Shown: piece after piece, positions 1 through 7,465 of the stretch
Position numbering within the stretch: the stretch's first letter is position 1
Layout of the letters: every line of letters starts with the position of its first letter
From: Candidatus Zixiibacteriota bacterium
GTDB taxonomy: Bacteria; Zixibacteria; MSB-5A5; GN15; FEB-12
Assembly (NCBI GenBank): GCA_003641415.1
Contig: QNAG01000043.1
Span: 1 to 14,179 of the forward strand
Direction of reading: 5' to 3'
DNA: 14,179 nucleotides
Program-made: the position numbers and the translations under genes
Notes under the pieces: generated by a model
Database searches by the model: none
What the model saw: only the letters and a program-made list of their open reading frames with translations
Told to the model about the DNA's origin: nothing

Positions 1-44
1 ACAGATTTACAGTCTGTTCCCTTTAACCACTCGGGAACCCCACC
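1..44 (-). tRNA. tRNA-Tyr (anticodon GTA), 5' half, cut by window edge
   Basis: On the minus strand from position 44 the sequence reads GGTGGGG (5' acceptor strand), TT, then a D-arm closed by CCC/GGG, then an anticodon arm ACAGA-CTGTAAA-TCTGT with a perfect 5-bp stem and anticodon GTA. This matches the 5' half of bacterial tRNA-Tyr closely, including the acceptor strand and the D-arm of E. coli tRNA-Tyr as I remember it. The window ends exactly after the 3' strand of the anticodon stem, so the long variable arm, T-arm and 3' acceptor strand lie outside. The gene is co-oriented with the polysaccharide genes but separated from wzz by 227 nt. Confidence 0.9.
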
Positions 45-271
45 AATATGGGAAGTATCGACCTCACGGCCAAAACTCAAAACGCAATAAACAGACGATC
101 TCAAAAAAATCAACCCAAATGTTTAAGAAAAAATCTCTGCGCTAATTTACTTCTATAATGAATTATGATGCCTGATCTAAAACGACTAACTGACATCGAC
201 TGATTTGCGATCATCTTTTCGGGTCGATGCAACTGAATTGTCTCGGACTATTTCATCGCACCGCACAAGCC
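45..271. other. Intergenic region between wzz and tRNA-Tyr
   Basis: I see no convincing gene on either strand. It is AT-rich, especially around 100-180. On the minus strand a weak promoter-like pair TTAGAT/TATAGA with 17-nt spacing lies about 100 nt upstream of the tRNA, and another poor match TTGAGT/GATACT (15-nt spacing) lies just upstream of it; neither is strong enough to annotate as a promoter. A 7-bp perfect inverted repeat (194-200 with 223-229) is the only clear secondary-structure signal, and no T-tract follows it on either strand. Confidence 0.6.
194..229. repeat. Inverted repeat downstream of wzz
   Basis: The arms CATCGAC (194-200) and GTCGATG (223-229) are perfect complements separated by a 22-nt loop. 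It begins about 43 nt past the wzz stop codon, so it could be part of a transcript-end structure or simply chance. The long loop and lack of a following T-run argue against an intrinsic terminator. Confidence 0.35.
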
Positions 272-1357
272 TTAGCCAGCGGGAATTTGCCCTACTCTTT
301 TCATACGGTTAACTACTCGGGCAGATATCGGAAAAGCATTGCTTATCTCAATTTTCATTTCGTTAAAAGTCTTCGAGGCTTCTCCCCTGCTAGCTTTTCG
401 AGCTGCTTCAGCAAAGACTACTATAAACAGCATGAAAATAAATGTTGTCACACCGACTAATAACACTATAGCAGTACGAGCCGGACCTGATTTTACTATC
501 GGAAGGCTGGGTTGGTCCAGTATTCGTACAATAGGCACATCTTTTTGGGCATTAAGTTTGGCTGCCTCCAACTCACCAGTTAAGTAAAACACTGCTTGAT
601 TCTTGATTTCAAGATCACGTTGGAAGCGAGCTACGGTCATAGTAATAAATGGATCGGATGTACCCATCCAGTCTCGATTAACCTGTTGATAAGACAAAAG
701 ACTATCTTCAATTACTATCAGTTCTTTTTTGCGTTTCTCCAATTCGCGAGCTAAATACTTGGCGCTTTCTTTAGCCTGAGAGCGTCGCTTGTGTATATTA
801 AAAGACTCAAGCTCGGCAATATACTTGGTTAAAATAGCTTGTGAAAAAGCAGGATACTTAGTCTCAACGGCAATTGTAATTACACCTGTCTTTTTATCAT
901 TGGACACAGAAGTTATCTTAGCGAGTTCTCGGTGCAGTTTGTCTCTGTTTTCAATATTAAAATATTCGGGGAGAGTAAAAGACATGGTGCTGCCATCATT
1001 ATCAAAATCATACTTGGTATTTAGTACAATTTCACGGACAGTCTGCGAAGTTAAAATGGTCGGAAACAATTCCGAGGAATTTTCATCAGATGCGGTAAAT
1101 CCACCCAGGCCGGCTATAGATTTCAGGTCAGCCATTTTATCAACTGGTCCAGATGGCAACAACGTCGCTACTGACTTGTACTGATTCGGTATTAACAAAA
1201 CCACCAAGGCAGTCAACACCATTATCGTTCCTACTGTACCAGCTATCCATTTACGACGAGTAACAAATAATGTCACCAGCTCAAACGGATTAAAGGCACT
1301 TGTATCATTTAGTGTTTCATCATCAGTGCTGTTTTTAATAGTGACTCTGCTTCGCAT
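272..1357 (-). CDS. wzz: Wzz-type polysaccharide chain-length determinant (PCP family)
   Basis: This 361-aa inner-membrane protein is expected to set the modal length of polymer made by the Wzy-like polymerase. Seen: a cytoplasmic N-terminus, a first membrane segment at about 37-56, a long periplasmic region with charged, probably coiled-coil helices at about 185-225, and a second membrane segment at about 295-316 preceded by the proline-rich QPSLPIVKSGP (282-292). This is the standard Wzz layout. Only about 45 residues follow the second segment and no Walker motifs or Tyr-rich tail are present, so it is not a Wzc/BY-kinase fusion; that favours O-antigen-type over capsule-type control. The ATG at 1357 is preceded by AGGAG with 6-nt spacing, the best ribosome site in the window. 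It is last in the cluster and has its own candidate promoter. Confidence 0.88.
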   Translation of the reverse strand: MRSRVTIKNSTDDETLNDTSAFNPFELVTLFVTRRKWIAGTVGTIMVLTALVVLLIPNQYKSVATLLPSGPVDKMADLKSIAGLGGFTASDENSSELFPTILTSQTVREIVLNTKYDFDNDGSTMSFTLPEYFNIENRDKLHRELAKITSVSNDKKTGVITIAVETKYPAFSQAILTKYIAELESFNIHKRRSQAKESAKYLARELEKRKKELIVIEDSLLSYQQVNRDWMGTSDPFITMTVARFQRDLEIKNQAVFYLTGELEAAKLNAQKDVPIVRILDQPSLPIVKSGPARTAIVLLVGVTTFIFMLFIVVFAEAARKASRGEASKTFNEMKIEISNAFPISARVVNRMKRVGQIPAG

Positions 1358-1363
1358 TCATTT

Positions 1364-1368
1364 CTCCT
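1364..1368 (-). promoter_or_regulatory. Ribosome binding site of wzz
   Basis: AGGAG on the minus strand lies 6 nt before the ATG at 1357. A second ATG at 1361, 4 nt further upstream, is out of frame and only 2 nt from this site, so the site selects 1357. Confidence 0.8.
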
Positions 1369-1430
1369 GATATTATCCATTCTGAGTATAAACAAACCAC
1401 ATGCCATTATGGCCTAAAGGCGACTATTTT

Positions 1431-1459
1431 ATTATCCCTTGGTCCACAACGGCTTACAA
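1431..1459 (-). promoter_or_regulatory. Candidate sigma70-like promoter for wzz
   Basis: On the minus strand there is a -35-like TTGTAA (plus 1454-1459, 4 of 6 consensus positions), a 17-nt spacer and a -10-like GATAAT (plus 1431-1436, 5 of 6). Transcription would begin near 1424, giving an untranslated leader of about 67 nt to the wzz ATG. It sits in the 197-nt gap after the DUF1972 glycosyltransferase, the largest gap between protein-coding genes in the cluster, which supports independent wzz expression. Assignment is by consensus only; the organism's sigma factor preferences are unknown. Confidence 0.5.
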
Positions 1460-1508
1460 AGGCAACAACACGTCTAAATATGTATGATCGATTATTGTTT
1501 TATTTTAG

Positions 1509-1535
1509 TGGAAAATTATTCCAAAAAGGATGGAA
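1509..1535 (-). terminator. Weak hairpin after the DUF1972 glycosyltransferase
   Basis: About 20 nt past the glycosyltransferase stop, the minus strand carries TTCCA (1531-1535), TGGAA (1519-1523) and TTCCA again (1509-1513). The middle copy can pair with either neighbour, giving two mutually exclusive 5-bp hairpins in a T-rich context. This could be a weak terminator or attenuator upstream of the wzz promoter, but the stems are short and AT-rich. Confidence 0.2.
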
Positions 1536-1554
1536 AAAGCGGTGCTAAAGCTAT

Positions 1555-2844
1555 CTACTTCTGATTTCTATTGTCGACTGTATCAGTCTCAATCAGGACT
1601 TCGGTCTCTGAAGTTGTCTTTATAGCTCGGTTACGAACAACTGCCGGTCGGTAACCAGCCGGCATTCCCTCAGCTAGTCGAATATAACTTTCTGCTACCG
1701 CATCCCATTGGTATCGGTTACCGACATTCCTATACAATTTGCCTGGTTCTGCATGAGAGTTAGAAGCCCGAAGTAAATCAGCTTCGATATTCATGCGGTC
1801 GAAAAGCATACCAGTATCAGCCAATACTTCCCGACTGAACTCGCAGTCTATAGCCAGCAAACGTGGACAGGTAGCCATGGCTTCCAGTAGTGCCGGATTG
1901 GTTCCGCCTACAGAGTTGCCATGAACATAACAAAAGCAGCTCTGTCTGAGCGTCTGTACAATTTCGGGATCATAAACAGCCGGGCGAATCATCACTCCGG
2001 CTTTGCCGTCCAGAGCCTTTAGTTCTGTAGCATACGCAGTATGTTCCTTGTATCCAATTATCACCATCTTCAACCCACGAGATGCAAGTTTTGTTTGAGT
2101 AAATGCCTGCGCTACTTCCAGAGGATAGTTGTCCGGTTCTATTCTGGTTATCTGAAGAAAATATTTATCCTTCTCAAGATTATATTCGCTTAGGATTTCA
2201 GTCTGTCGTTTAGGGGTAACTTTTATCGAGTTCGGTATGCCATAAGGCACCATACTGGTTTTCTTGAAAAAACGCTGCCGATAGTACTTCTGGATCCCCT
2301 TGGAATCAGAAATTAAGCTCTTACAAACCCGGCAGATCAAAAAGGAACTTAGTATATAATAGAGCTTAAACGGCCATGACCATTTTGCGCGCCGCCATTC
2401 GAGGCCATCAGTATTAACAGACATCGGCAAGCGCATAAGGGCTGTCATCAAAATGCCTGGCAGGTTGGCGTTGTTAAACCAGAATACATGGCGATAATGC
2501 CAACGGTTCCTCCACAGATAAACACCAGTGCGAATAGCCGACATAAACGTGTCCAACTTTCGGTTGCGGCTGCCCTTTACATACACCAGGCAACGGCCGT
2601 TATGTACATCCGGCAGAATATGTTCGTCGTCGCTGCTGCGGCAGACAACGTCACACGGTATACCGGCATCCACGAAACGGCGCGTGATCTCATCCACGGC
2701 CGTCTCAAAGCCGCCGTAGTTGGCTGGTAGCCCACGCGTACCACAGAAAGCAACAACCTTTCCACCGACCGCAGTTGATTCTCTATTGCTTCGTTTTAAT
2801 GTAATTTTCCTTCTATTGTATTCTCTGTCTGGCATTGCTTCCAT
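1555..2844 (-). CDS. GT4 glycosyltransferase with N-terminal DUF1972 domain
   Basis: This is a predicted cytoplasmic or membrane-associated GT-B glycosyltransferase adding one sugar to the lipid-linked repeat. The N-terminal signature GTRGLPANYGGFET (35-48) and NTDGLEWRRAKWS (144-156) are hallmarks of the DUF1972 family, and the C-terminal domain has HGNSVGGTNPALLEAMA (308-324), where the family's nucleotide-sugar loop lies. Characterised relatives include rhamnosyltransferases of streptococcal capsule loci (Cps2T/WchF), but donor and acceptor cannot be read from sequence. The family normally begins a few residues before GTRG; here about 28 extra residues precede it. The ATG at 2844 lacks a clear Shine-Dalgarno sequence and another ATG lies at 2835, so the start is uncertain. 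GC content at its 5' end is visibly higher than in the genes upstream (60% for bases 2641-2700). Confidence 0.85.
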   Translation of the reverse strand: MEAMPDREYNRRKITLKRSNRESTAVGGKVVAFCGTRGLPANYGGFETAVDEITRRFVDAGIPCDVVCRSSDDEHILPDVHNGRCLVYVKGSRNRKLDTFMSAIRTGVYLWRNRWHYRHVFWFNNANLPGILMTALMRLPMSVNTDGLEWRRAKWSWPFKLYYILSSFLICRVCKSLISDSKGIQKYYRQRFFKKTSMVPYGIPNSIKVTPKRQTEILSEYNLEKDKYFLQITRIEPDNYPLEVAQAFTQTKLASRGLKMVIIGYKEHTAYATELKALDGKAGVMIRPAVYDPEIVQTLRQSCFCYVHGNSVGGTNPALLEAMATCPRLLAIDCEFSREVLADTGMLFDRMNIEADLLRASNSHAEPGKLYRNVGNRYQWDAVAESYIRLAEGMPAGYRPAVVRNRAIKTTSETEVLIETDTVDNRNQK

Positions 2845-2859
2845 ACGATCTAAGATTGA

Positions 2860-2922
2860 TTATTTATTGTCTTCTCTTCGGAAATAATTAAGAAATTCTT
2901 TGCTACGGTTCCATAAGTGCAT
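2860..2922 (-). other. Short open frame (20 codons) in the gap after wzy
   Basis: The 114-nt gap between wzy and the DUF1972 glycosyltransferase holds a 20-codon frame from ATG 2922 to TAA 2860 encoding MHLWNRSKEFLNYFRREDNK. Just upstream, and overlapping it in another frame, is a 9-codon frame starting at ATG 2932 with a good AAAGGA ribosome site. No homology is recognised. Either could be a translated leader, a remnant of a longer N-terminus, or chance. I see no convincing promoter in the gap. Confidence 0.2.
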
Positions 2923-2958
2923 TATCAGTCATATTTTCCTTTAACTCTTGAGTGTCTT

Positions 2959-4185
2959 TTAGGTTGAGTCGATTTTATGCCCTGTTGATAAAGAGGACAA
3001 AACTGACGACAGAATCCAGAACAGCAACCAGCCAAACATGAGTGAGATAATTTTATAAATAACAGCATCGAATGTAAACAGAATACTGGTTGCCACCGAA
3101 AAACCGGTAATTAAATAGAACATACGAATAACATCGTCGGAGTTGCTTATTTTCTTATCCAACCAAGAGGCTACGCCTCCTAAACTAAAAAAACCGAACA
3201 CAATTCCGATAGCGCCGAAGTTGGCGAAAAACTCAGCGATTAAACCTGCCCGGAGACCTCCGCCGGCAAATTGATAGTTAAACAAGTCCTTCATAAACAT
3301 TCCAAACGGCTGCCAGTATTGTGCTTTGGACATACCCGCCAGCGCTAATAATTTGCCAGGAAAAAGAATCAGCACTGCATTAATAAACATCTGTCCATTC
3401 AGATAAGGAGCCTTATCCGGCACATAATCCAGCAATTTACCAAACTCTCGAAATTCCGGCGAAAAATCTGTAATAAAGCGTAAGATGTAAAGACCCTGCT
3501 GGTCGGTACTACCCATACGATACAAGCCAATAACAAAAGCCGCCAGACCGCAGATTATTACTCCTGAGAACATCCTGGCACCTCCTATTGTCCCTCGTCT
3601 CCAGAGATCAAGTCCTATAACGATTATCGGGGTTAGAAACATCGATCTGGATGCACCTAAGAAAATTATCGTTAACCCTATAGCAATTAGGACGACAAGC
3701 GCATTTTTATAGATTCGCTTTGTCATATGCCAGATCAATGCATAGCCTATTGATATAGCTGAAACCATCTGAAAATAGAGTACCTGGGGCAAACCACTGG
3801 AAATCTGAGTACGGAATTCATCGGACCCTTCTACCAAGGCCGGTATACGTCCACCGTATTGAAACATCATCAAGACGAAACCGAACAATCCAACAATAAA
3901 TACAACAAAAAAAGCTGCAAATTCCACCGATCCAGCCACATAGGTTTTTATTATTCTCTTAGAACCAAAAGAAAAACGTATTTTAGACAAGGTAAAATAA
4001 GCCAGCACAAAAGTTACCAGAGCCATAAGGGAATAGCCGGAAGCAGTCCAAAGGTCGATCGAGTAGGTTATATCCGCATACTTAAAATCAAAATTGTTTA
4101 TCATTAAGTATGAAAACAGACCTCCCACAAAAAAATATAGGAAGGCCGAAACAAAAAGCCAGAATACTACCCGATGATTAATCAT
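2959..4185 (-). CDS. wzy: O-antigen polymerase, Wzy-like
   Basis: This very hydrophobic protein of 408 aa has about 10-11 predicted membrane segments and a large loop in the second half between them, the general architecture of Wzy repeat-unit polymerases, which join flipped lipid-linked repeats in the periplasm. Near the C-terminal third, a Gly-rich stretch followed by GLIAEFFANFGAIGIVFGFF resembles the segment that commonly ends the Wzy periplasmic loop. Wzy proteins share little sequence, so the call rests on topology and context (flippase, Wzz and glycosyltransferases alongside). The ATG at 4185 overlaps the preceding gene by 8 nt. An upstream in-frame TTG at 4218 would give a 41-nt overlap and an 11-residue hydrophilic extension, so I prefer 4185. 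Confidence 0.8.
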   Translation of the reverse strand: MINHRVVFWLFVSAFLYFFVGGLFSYLMINNFDFKYADITYSIDLWTASGYSLMALVTFVLAYFTLSKIRFSFGSKRIIKTYVAGSVEFAAFFVVFIVGLFGFVLMMFQYGGRIPALVEGSDEFRTQISSGLPQVLYFQMVSAISIGYALIWHMTKRIYKNALVVLIAIGLTIIFLGASRSMFLTPIIVIGLDLWRRGTIGGARMFSGVIICGLAAFVIGLYRMGSTDQQGLYILRFITDFSPEFREFGKLLDYVPDKAPYLNGQMFINAVLILFPGKLLALAGMSKAQYWQPFGMFMKDLFNYQFAGGGLRAGLIAEFFANFGAIGIVFGFFSLGGVASWLDKKISNSDDVIRMFYLITGFSVATSILFTFDAVIYKIISLMFGWLLFWILSSVLSSLSTGHKIDST

Positions 4186-5356
4186 GATTTCTCGATGCAG
4201 TACGATTAAAGAGGTCAAGGTAACCTAAAGCACAGCGATCCCAATCATATTTTGATGCAATAGTTTTCATTCTCACAGATAGCTCTTCTCTGCTTTTTGG
4301 GTCGTAGAGCGATTCAAAACGAGCAGAATCAAAACTGCCGTTTCGCAACATCTCATCGGTTATTGCAATACCTGCCCCCTCTGCATGTTCATGTAGAACC
4401 TTACAAGCGGGATTATAGATTACCGGACAGCCATGACCAAAAGCTTCAATCAATGGAAAACCAAACCCCTCGTTCCTTGAAAGAAATATAACAGCCATCG
4501 CTCCGCGGTATAAACTTGCAAGAGTTATATTATTAACATAACCAAGATAGATAACCCTCGTTGAGAGTTCCAGATCGTTTTTGATAAATTTCAGAAATTT
4601 GTTCGCCTCTTCTCGGCTGGACTTGTTGATTCCTCCCACAAAAAGAAGCTTATCAGGACAATCTTCTCGATACGTTATCAGATATCGAAAAAGCTTAACC
4701 GCTTCGTATAGTGATTTCCCGTGTGGATCAATTCTGCCTACTACTAAAAAATAACCATGATAGGATAAACCATGTTTTCTAAGAACACTATCAACCTGCT
4801 CATTGCTGACTGTTTGGATTTCCACTCCTGATTCAATTACATTTATTCTTTCTTCAGGAACTTCGGGAAAGAAAGTTGCAATTTGACTGGCAACGAACCT
4901 TGAAATAGCAATTAAAGTACTTGAATTGCGTAGCGCACTTTTAAGCATGATCTTCTTACGATAATACGTACGTAGCACACCATATTTAGAATCAACTTCA
5001 AATTCATTTAAGTCATGAATTACCGACACGGTTTGTGCAAACCGAAATAGAACAATCGGATTAGAAAGCAGAACGGCCACTTTGACTTTTTGGAAATAAC
5101 AGATCAAGGGAAATACTATCGCGGTAAAAAAAATAGCCGGTATCGATCCGGCGTTTAACCAAAATGAATTTACCACCTTCACATCGGGGCTCAGGCTTTT
5201 GATGCCCGCTAAAGTATTCTTATTAGTATAAAAAGTTATCTGAGTCCCGTTTTCCGATTCAAGCTTTAAATGCGACATCAGTCTGTCGATATAAACCCCA
5301 ACACCGAGTCGTGGGCCATGATAATAACCAACTATAGCGACCTTGTTATCAGCCAC
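4178..5356 (-). CDS. GT4-family glycosyltransferase
   Basis: The product is a 392-aa GT-B retaining glycosyltransferase. Seen: the N-terminal NKVAIVGYYHGPRLGVGVYI with the Gly-rich acceptor-side loop, HDLNEFEV near residue 115, FLVVGRIDPHGKS opening the C-terminal Rossmann domain (about 203-215), and the E-x7-E motif in EGFGFPLIEA with Glu296 and Glu304. These place it in the GT4 group. Donor and acceptor are unknown. A GTG at 5356 is chosen because GGAAAG lies 8 nt upstream of it; an in-frame GTG at 5365 would sit directly on that site. The start overlaps the preceding gene by 8 nt and the end overlaps wzy, so translation is probably coupled. Confidence 0.85.
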   Translation of the reverse strand: MADNKVAIVGYYHGPRLGVGVYIDRLMSHLKLESENGTQITFYTNKNTLAGIKSLSPDVKVVNSFWLNAGSIPAIFFTAIVFPLICYFQKVKVAVLLSNPIVLFRFAQTVSVIHDLNEFEVDSKYGVLRTYYRKKIMLKSALRNSSTLIAISRFVASQIATFFPEVPEERINVIESGVEIQTVSNEQVDSVLRKHGLSYHGYFLVVGRIDPHGKSLYEAVKLFRYLITYREDCPDKLLFVGGINKSSREEANKFLKFIKNDLELSTRVIYLGYVNNITLASLYRGAMAVIFLSRNEGFGFPLIEAFGHGCPVIYNPACKVLHEHAEGAGIAITDEMLRNGSFDSARFESLYDPKSREELSVRMKTIASKYDWDRCALGYLDLFNRTASRNHD

Positions 5357-6770
5357 TAGTAACACTTTCCATCTGATTAATAGTCAAAACATCCTTAAAA
5401 GCTATCGAAACCAGTTCAAGATTTCCCTCGGTCATACTAGCGGGGGAACAAACCGGATCGCCAATAAGGCCTTCATACGAATTAATTATCAGGTCTTTAT
5501 AAAACTCAAGAAGTTCAGAACGTTGGTCAGTACATGGAGCGGCTAACACTTTCTTTATTGAGGTCAGATCATTGATAAAATATACATTGGGCATTTTTGT
5601 AAAAAACGTTGGGCAAAACAAAACAGCCTTCTTCCCCATTATCGATGCTTCCATTCCGATCGTACCTGAAACTGAAAAAACGATATCTATCTGTTTGAGC
5701 AAATCGTGACTGTTGACCCAGGGGTCGACTATCCGTACGTTTTTCATCGAGATAATCGAGTTATAAAAATCACGACCACGATCACCAATGGCGTTTGAAT
5801 GTTCTTTCACCAACAAAGTGCAATTTACAGGTAGCAATTTTGACAGGATTTCAATAAGGGCAAGTTGGTTTGTATAAACGCCACCCATGACATCAATTGA
5901 GGCTTCCGGCTGTTTGTGCAGAGTAAACAAGGCGAATCGATTTTGTTCGGTTGCTTCAAAGTTTACCTCAAATGGAAGTTCGGCGATTTGGTACTTATTG
6001 AGTATTATGTGCGTTTTATTTTTTATCCGTTCCAATAGAGTATAATCCATATATTCGGTACGAGCCTGACCAAATAACTCCTCAGACAAAAAGCGCACGA
6101 ATTTGCTAACATAGTTCAGATGCACAGCTGGAACTTTATTGTTTATATACCAATAGTTCGGTCTTGGGATATTACCATCATTTAACATCTTTTCAATCAT
6201 CTCGAGGTATGTTATATCCCAATCATGCTGGTTAGTACCAAGTCTGATAAAGTTAGATTGGAATGGATCAGTAAAAAAGGCGAAACGCTCGCTGGGGATT
6301 CGAATCGTATGAGGTATTAAATACTGAATTGATGCTCGCTTCGCGATATAATATGTAAGCAACTCAACTGACCAGGTAGTCTCTCCAAAACATTTGAAAA
6401 TGTTATTATCGATCAGGAAAGACTCAATTGATTTCCCGACCCGATTTAAAAAGCGATCAGGATGGTTTGTTCGTTTGGAGAGAAAGCGATCCGTTCCTAT
6501 TAGTTGCCAGATTGGCATCGACATCGACTGCTCTAACTCAGCCAACCAACTTTGGTCCGTTTCTTTTTCCGTCTTGGTTACTTCATAATAAAGAATATTA
6601 GAATCTGGATAGCCTGCTTCTTTAAGAACTTTTAACCATGGTTGGCCAGTGACAATCCAAAACACATTGTTTTTACCCAGTTCCATCTTTTTAACAAGGT
6701 CATCATAAAACCATGTCTTTGACCGGTTGGCGATGATACAGATATTATTTTCTGAAAAAGTTTGCGCCAT
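5349..6770 (-). CDS. KpsC/KpsS-like capsule glycosyltransferase (Capsule_synth family); candidate nonulosonate transferase
   Basis: This 473-aa protein's C-terminal half matches the Capsule_synth (KpsC/KpsS) pattern: LHKQPEAS (284-291), LLVKEHSNAIGDRGRDFY (319-336), NVRIVDP (344-350), then VSGTIGMEA (367-375) and GKKAVLF (379-385). KpsC and KpsS are retaining beta-Kdo transferases of ABC-transporter capsules using CMP-activated ulosonates. Since this locus makes a CMP-nonulosonate, the inferred role is transfer of Pse onto the repeat unit; I recall a KpsS-like Pse transferase being reported in Acinetobacter but cannot check it. The N-terminal half is less recognisable. The ATG at 6770 overlaps the acyltransferase by 26 nt with a rather distant GGAAGGAA upstream. 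A longer frame to 6857 would overlap by 113 nt and is less likely. Confidence 0.72.
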   Translation of the reverse strand: MAQTFSENNICIIANRSKTWFYDDLVKKMELGKNNVFWIVTGQPWLKVLKEAGYPDSNILYYEVTKTEKETDQSWLAELEQSMSMPIWQLIGTDRFLSKRTNHPDRFLNRVGKSIESFLIDNNIFKCFGETTWSVELLTYYIAKRASIQYLIPHTIRIPSERFAFFTDPFQSNFIRLGTNQHDWDITYLEMIEKMLNDGNIPRPNYWYINNKVPAVHLNYVSKFVRFLSEELFGQARTEYMDYTLLERIKNKTHIILNKYQIAELPFEVNFEATEQNRFALFTLHKQPEASIDVMGGVYTNQLALIEILSKLLPVNCTLLVKEHSNAIGDRGRDFYNSIISMKNVRIVDPWVNSHDLLKQIDIVFSVSGTIGMEASIMGKKAVLFCPTFFTKMPNVYFINDLTSIKKVLAAPCTDQRSELLEFYKDLIINSYEGLIGDPVCSPASMTEGNLELVSIAFKDVLTINQMESVTSG

Positions 6771-7464
6771 TACGTGATACAATTCCTTCCATGCTGCTGT
6801 AATCCTGACAATCAGCCTTACGAAGCAACTGTGAGGAAACATAAAAGCCGGGTTCATCTATTGCTTTGGATACAACCGTCCCAGCGCCTATCGAGGTACG
6901 TTCAACGATATTGGCACCCGGGAGAATTATACAGCGTGAACCGATATAGACATCCGAACCAACTGTAACTGATTGTTGTATTTTTACGTGGTTGACATCA
7001 AAGCCATGCGTCCATACCTCGCTCATAGTGCCACCAAAAGTTACATTATCACCTATCTCAATCGTATCTGAAAGATCAAAACGGTGGCCGACGGTAATTA
7101 TTGTTTTGTAGCCAGCCAGAAAATTCTCGTTCATTTTGAATGGCGACAGTCCTGCTCTGGTACCCACAATGTGATTACCGGACACAATCATTGCTTTTTC
7201 ATCAAGGATAACCCGATAGGCATCATTTATACAGTTTCTTCGCCCAATAGAGCTTCCATTGGCCAGATCAAGCTCATGGGCGTTTATTCTATTTAATACT
7301 CCAATACTAGCTGTTTTCATTGTCATCTTGTCACAAAGAATAAAGTTGAACATACCAATCCGGGAATCAGATGATATCTTATACCCAGCCAGAATTCGGT
7401 ATGACAAGATTCTCAAAAAGTTAAATGGCAGCAGAGCTATCAACAGTATCAACAGTTTTTTCAA
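6745..7464 (-). CDS. Left-handed beta-helix (hexapeptide-repeat) acyltransferase
   Basis: The product is 239 aa. It opens with a hydrophobic stretch (MKKLLILLIALLPFNFLRIL) that may anchor it to the inner membrane, followed by irregular hexapeptide repeats such as IEIGDNVTFGG and VTVGSDVYIGSRCIILPGA (about 135-183) and a WTHGFD motif (151-156) whose His153 is the probable catalytic base. This is the WbbJ/maltose-acetyltransferase-like superfamily, which usually O- or N-acetylates sugars from acetyl-CoA. In this context it most likely acetylates a sugar of the repeat unit; position and sugar are unknown. The start is a TTG at 7464, one base after the flippase stop, chosen because GAGG lies 5 nt upstream. 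A TTG at 7500 in the same frame has no such site. Confidence 0.82.
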   Translation of the reverse strand: MKKLLILLIALLPFNFLRILSYRILAGYKISSDSRIGMFNFILCDKMTMKTASIGVLNRINAHELDLANGSSIGRRNCINDAYRVILDEKAMIVSGNHIVGTRAGLSPFKMNENFLAGYKTIITVGHRFDLSDTIEIGDNVTFGGTMSEVWTHGFDVNHVKIQQSVTVGSDVYIGSRCIILPGANIVERTSIGAGTVVSKAIDEPGFYVSSQLLRKADCQDYSSMEGIVSRNGANFFRK

Positions 7465-7465
7465 A

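Noticed and set aside
1..44. tRNA fragment as an att remnant of an integrated element
   Set aside because: The visible part is the tRNA 5' half with intact D and anticodon arms, and it runs off the edge; att remnants are usually 3' ends.
154..159. Perfect TATAAT on the plus strand
   Set aside because: There is no -35-like hexamer at the right distance and no plus-strand gene downstream; the region is simply AT-rich.
194..229. Intrinsic terminator for wzz at the 7-bp inverted repeat
   Set aside because: The loop is 22 nt and there is no T-tract on either strand, so it is kept only as an inverted repeat.
227..460. Plus-strand open frames across the window, such as 227-460 and 11506-11877
   Set aside because: They lie opposite well-supported minus-strand genes, have no recognisable motifs or ribosome sites, and look like antisense shadows.
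272..1357. Wzc-type tyrosine autokinase
   Set aside because: Only about 45 residues follow the second membrane segment; there are no Walker motifs and no Tyr cluster.
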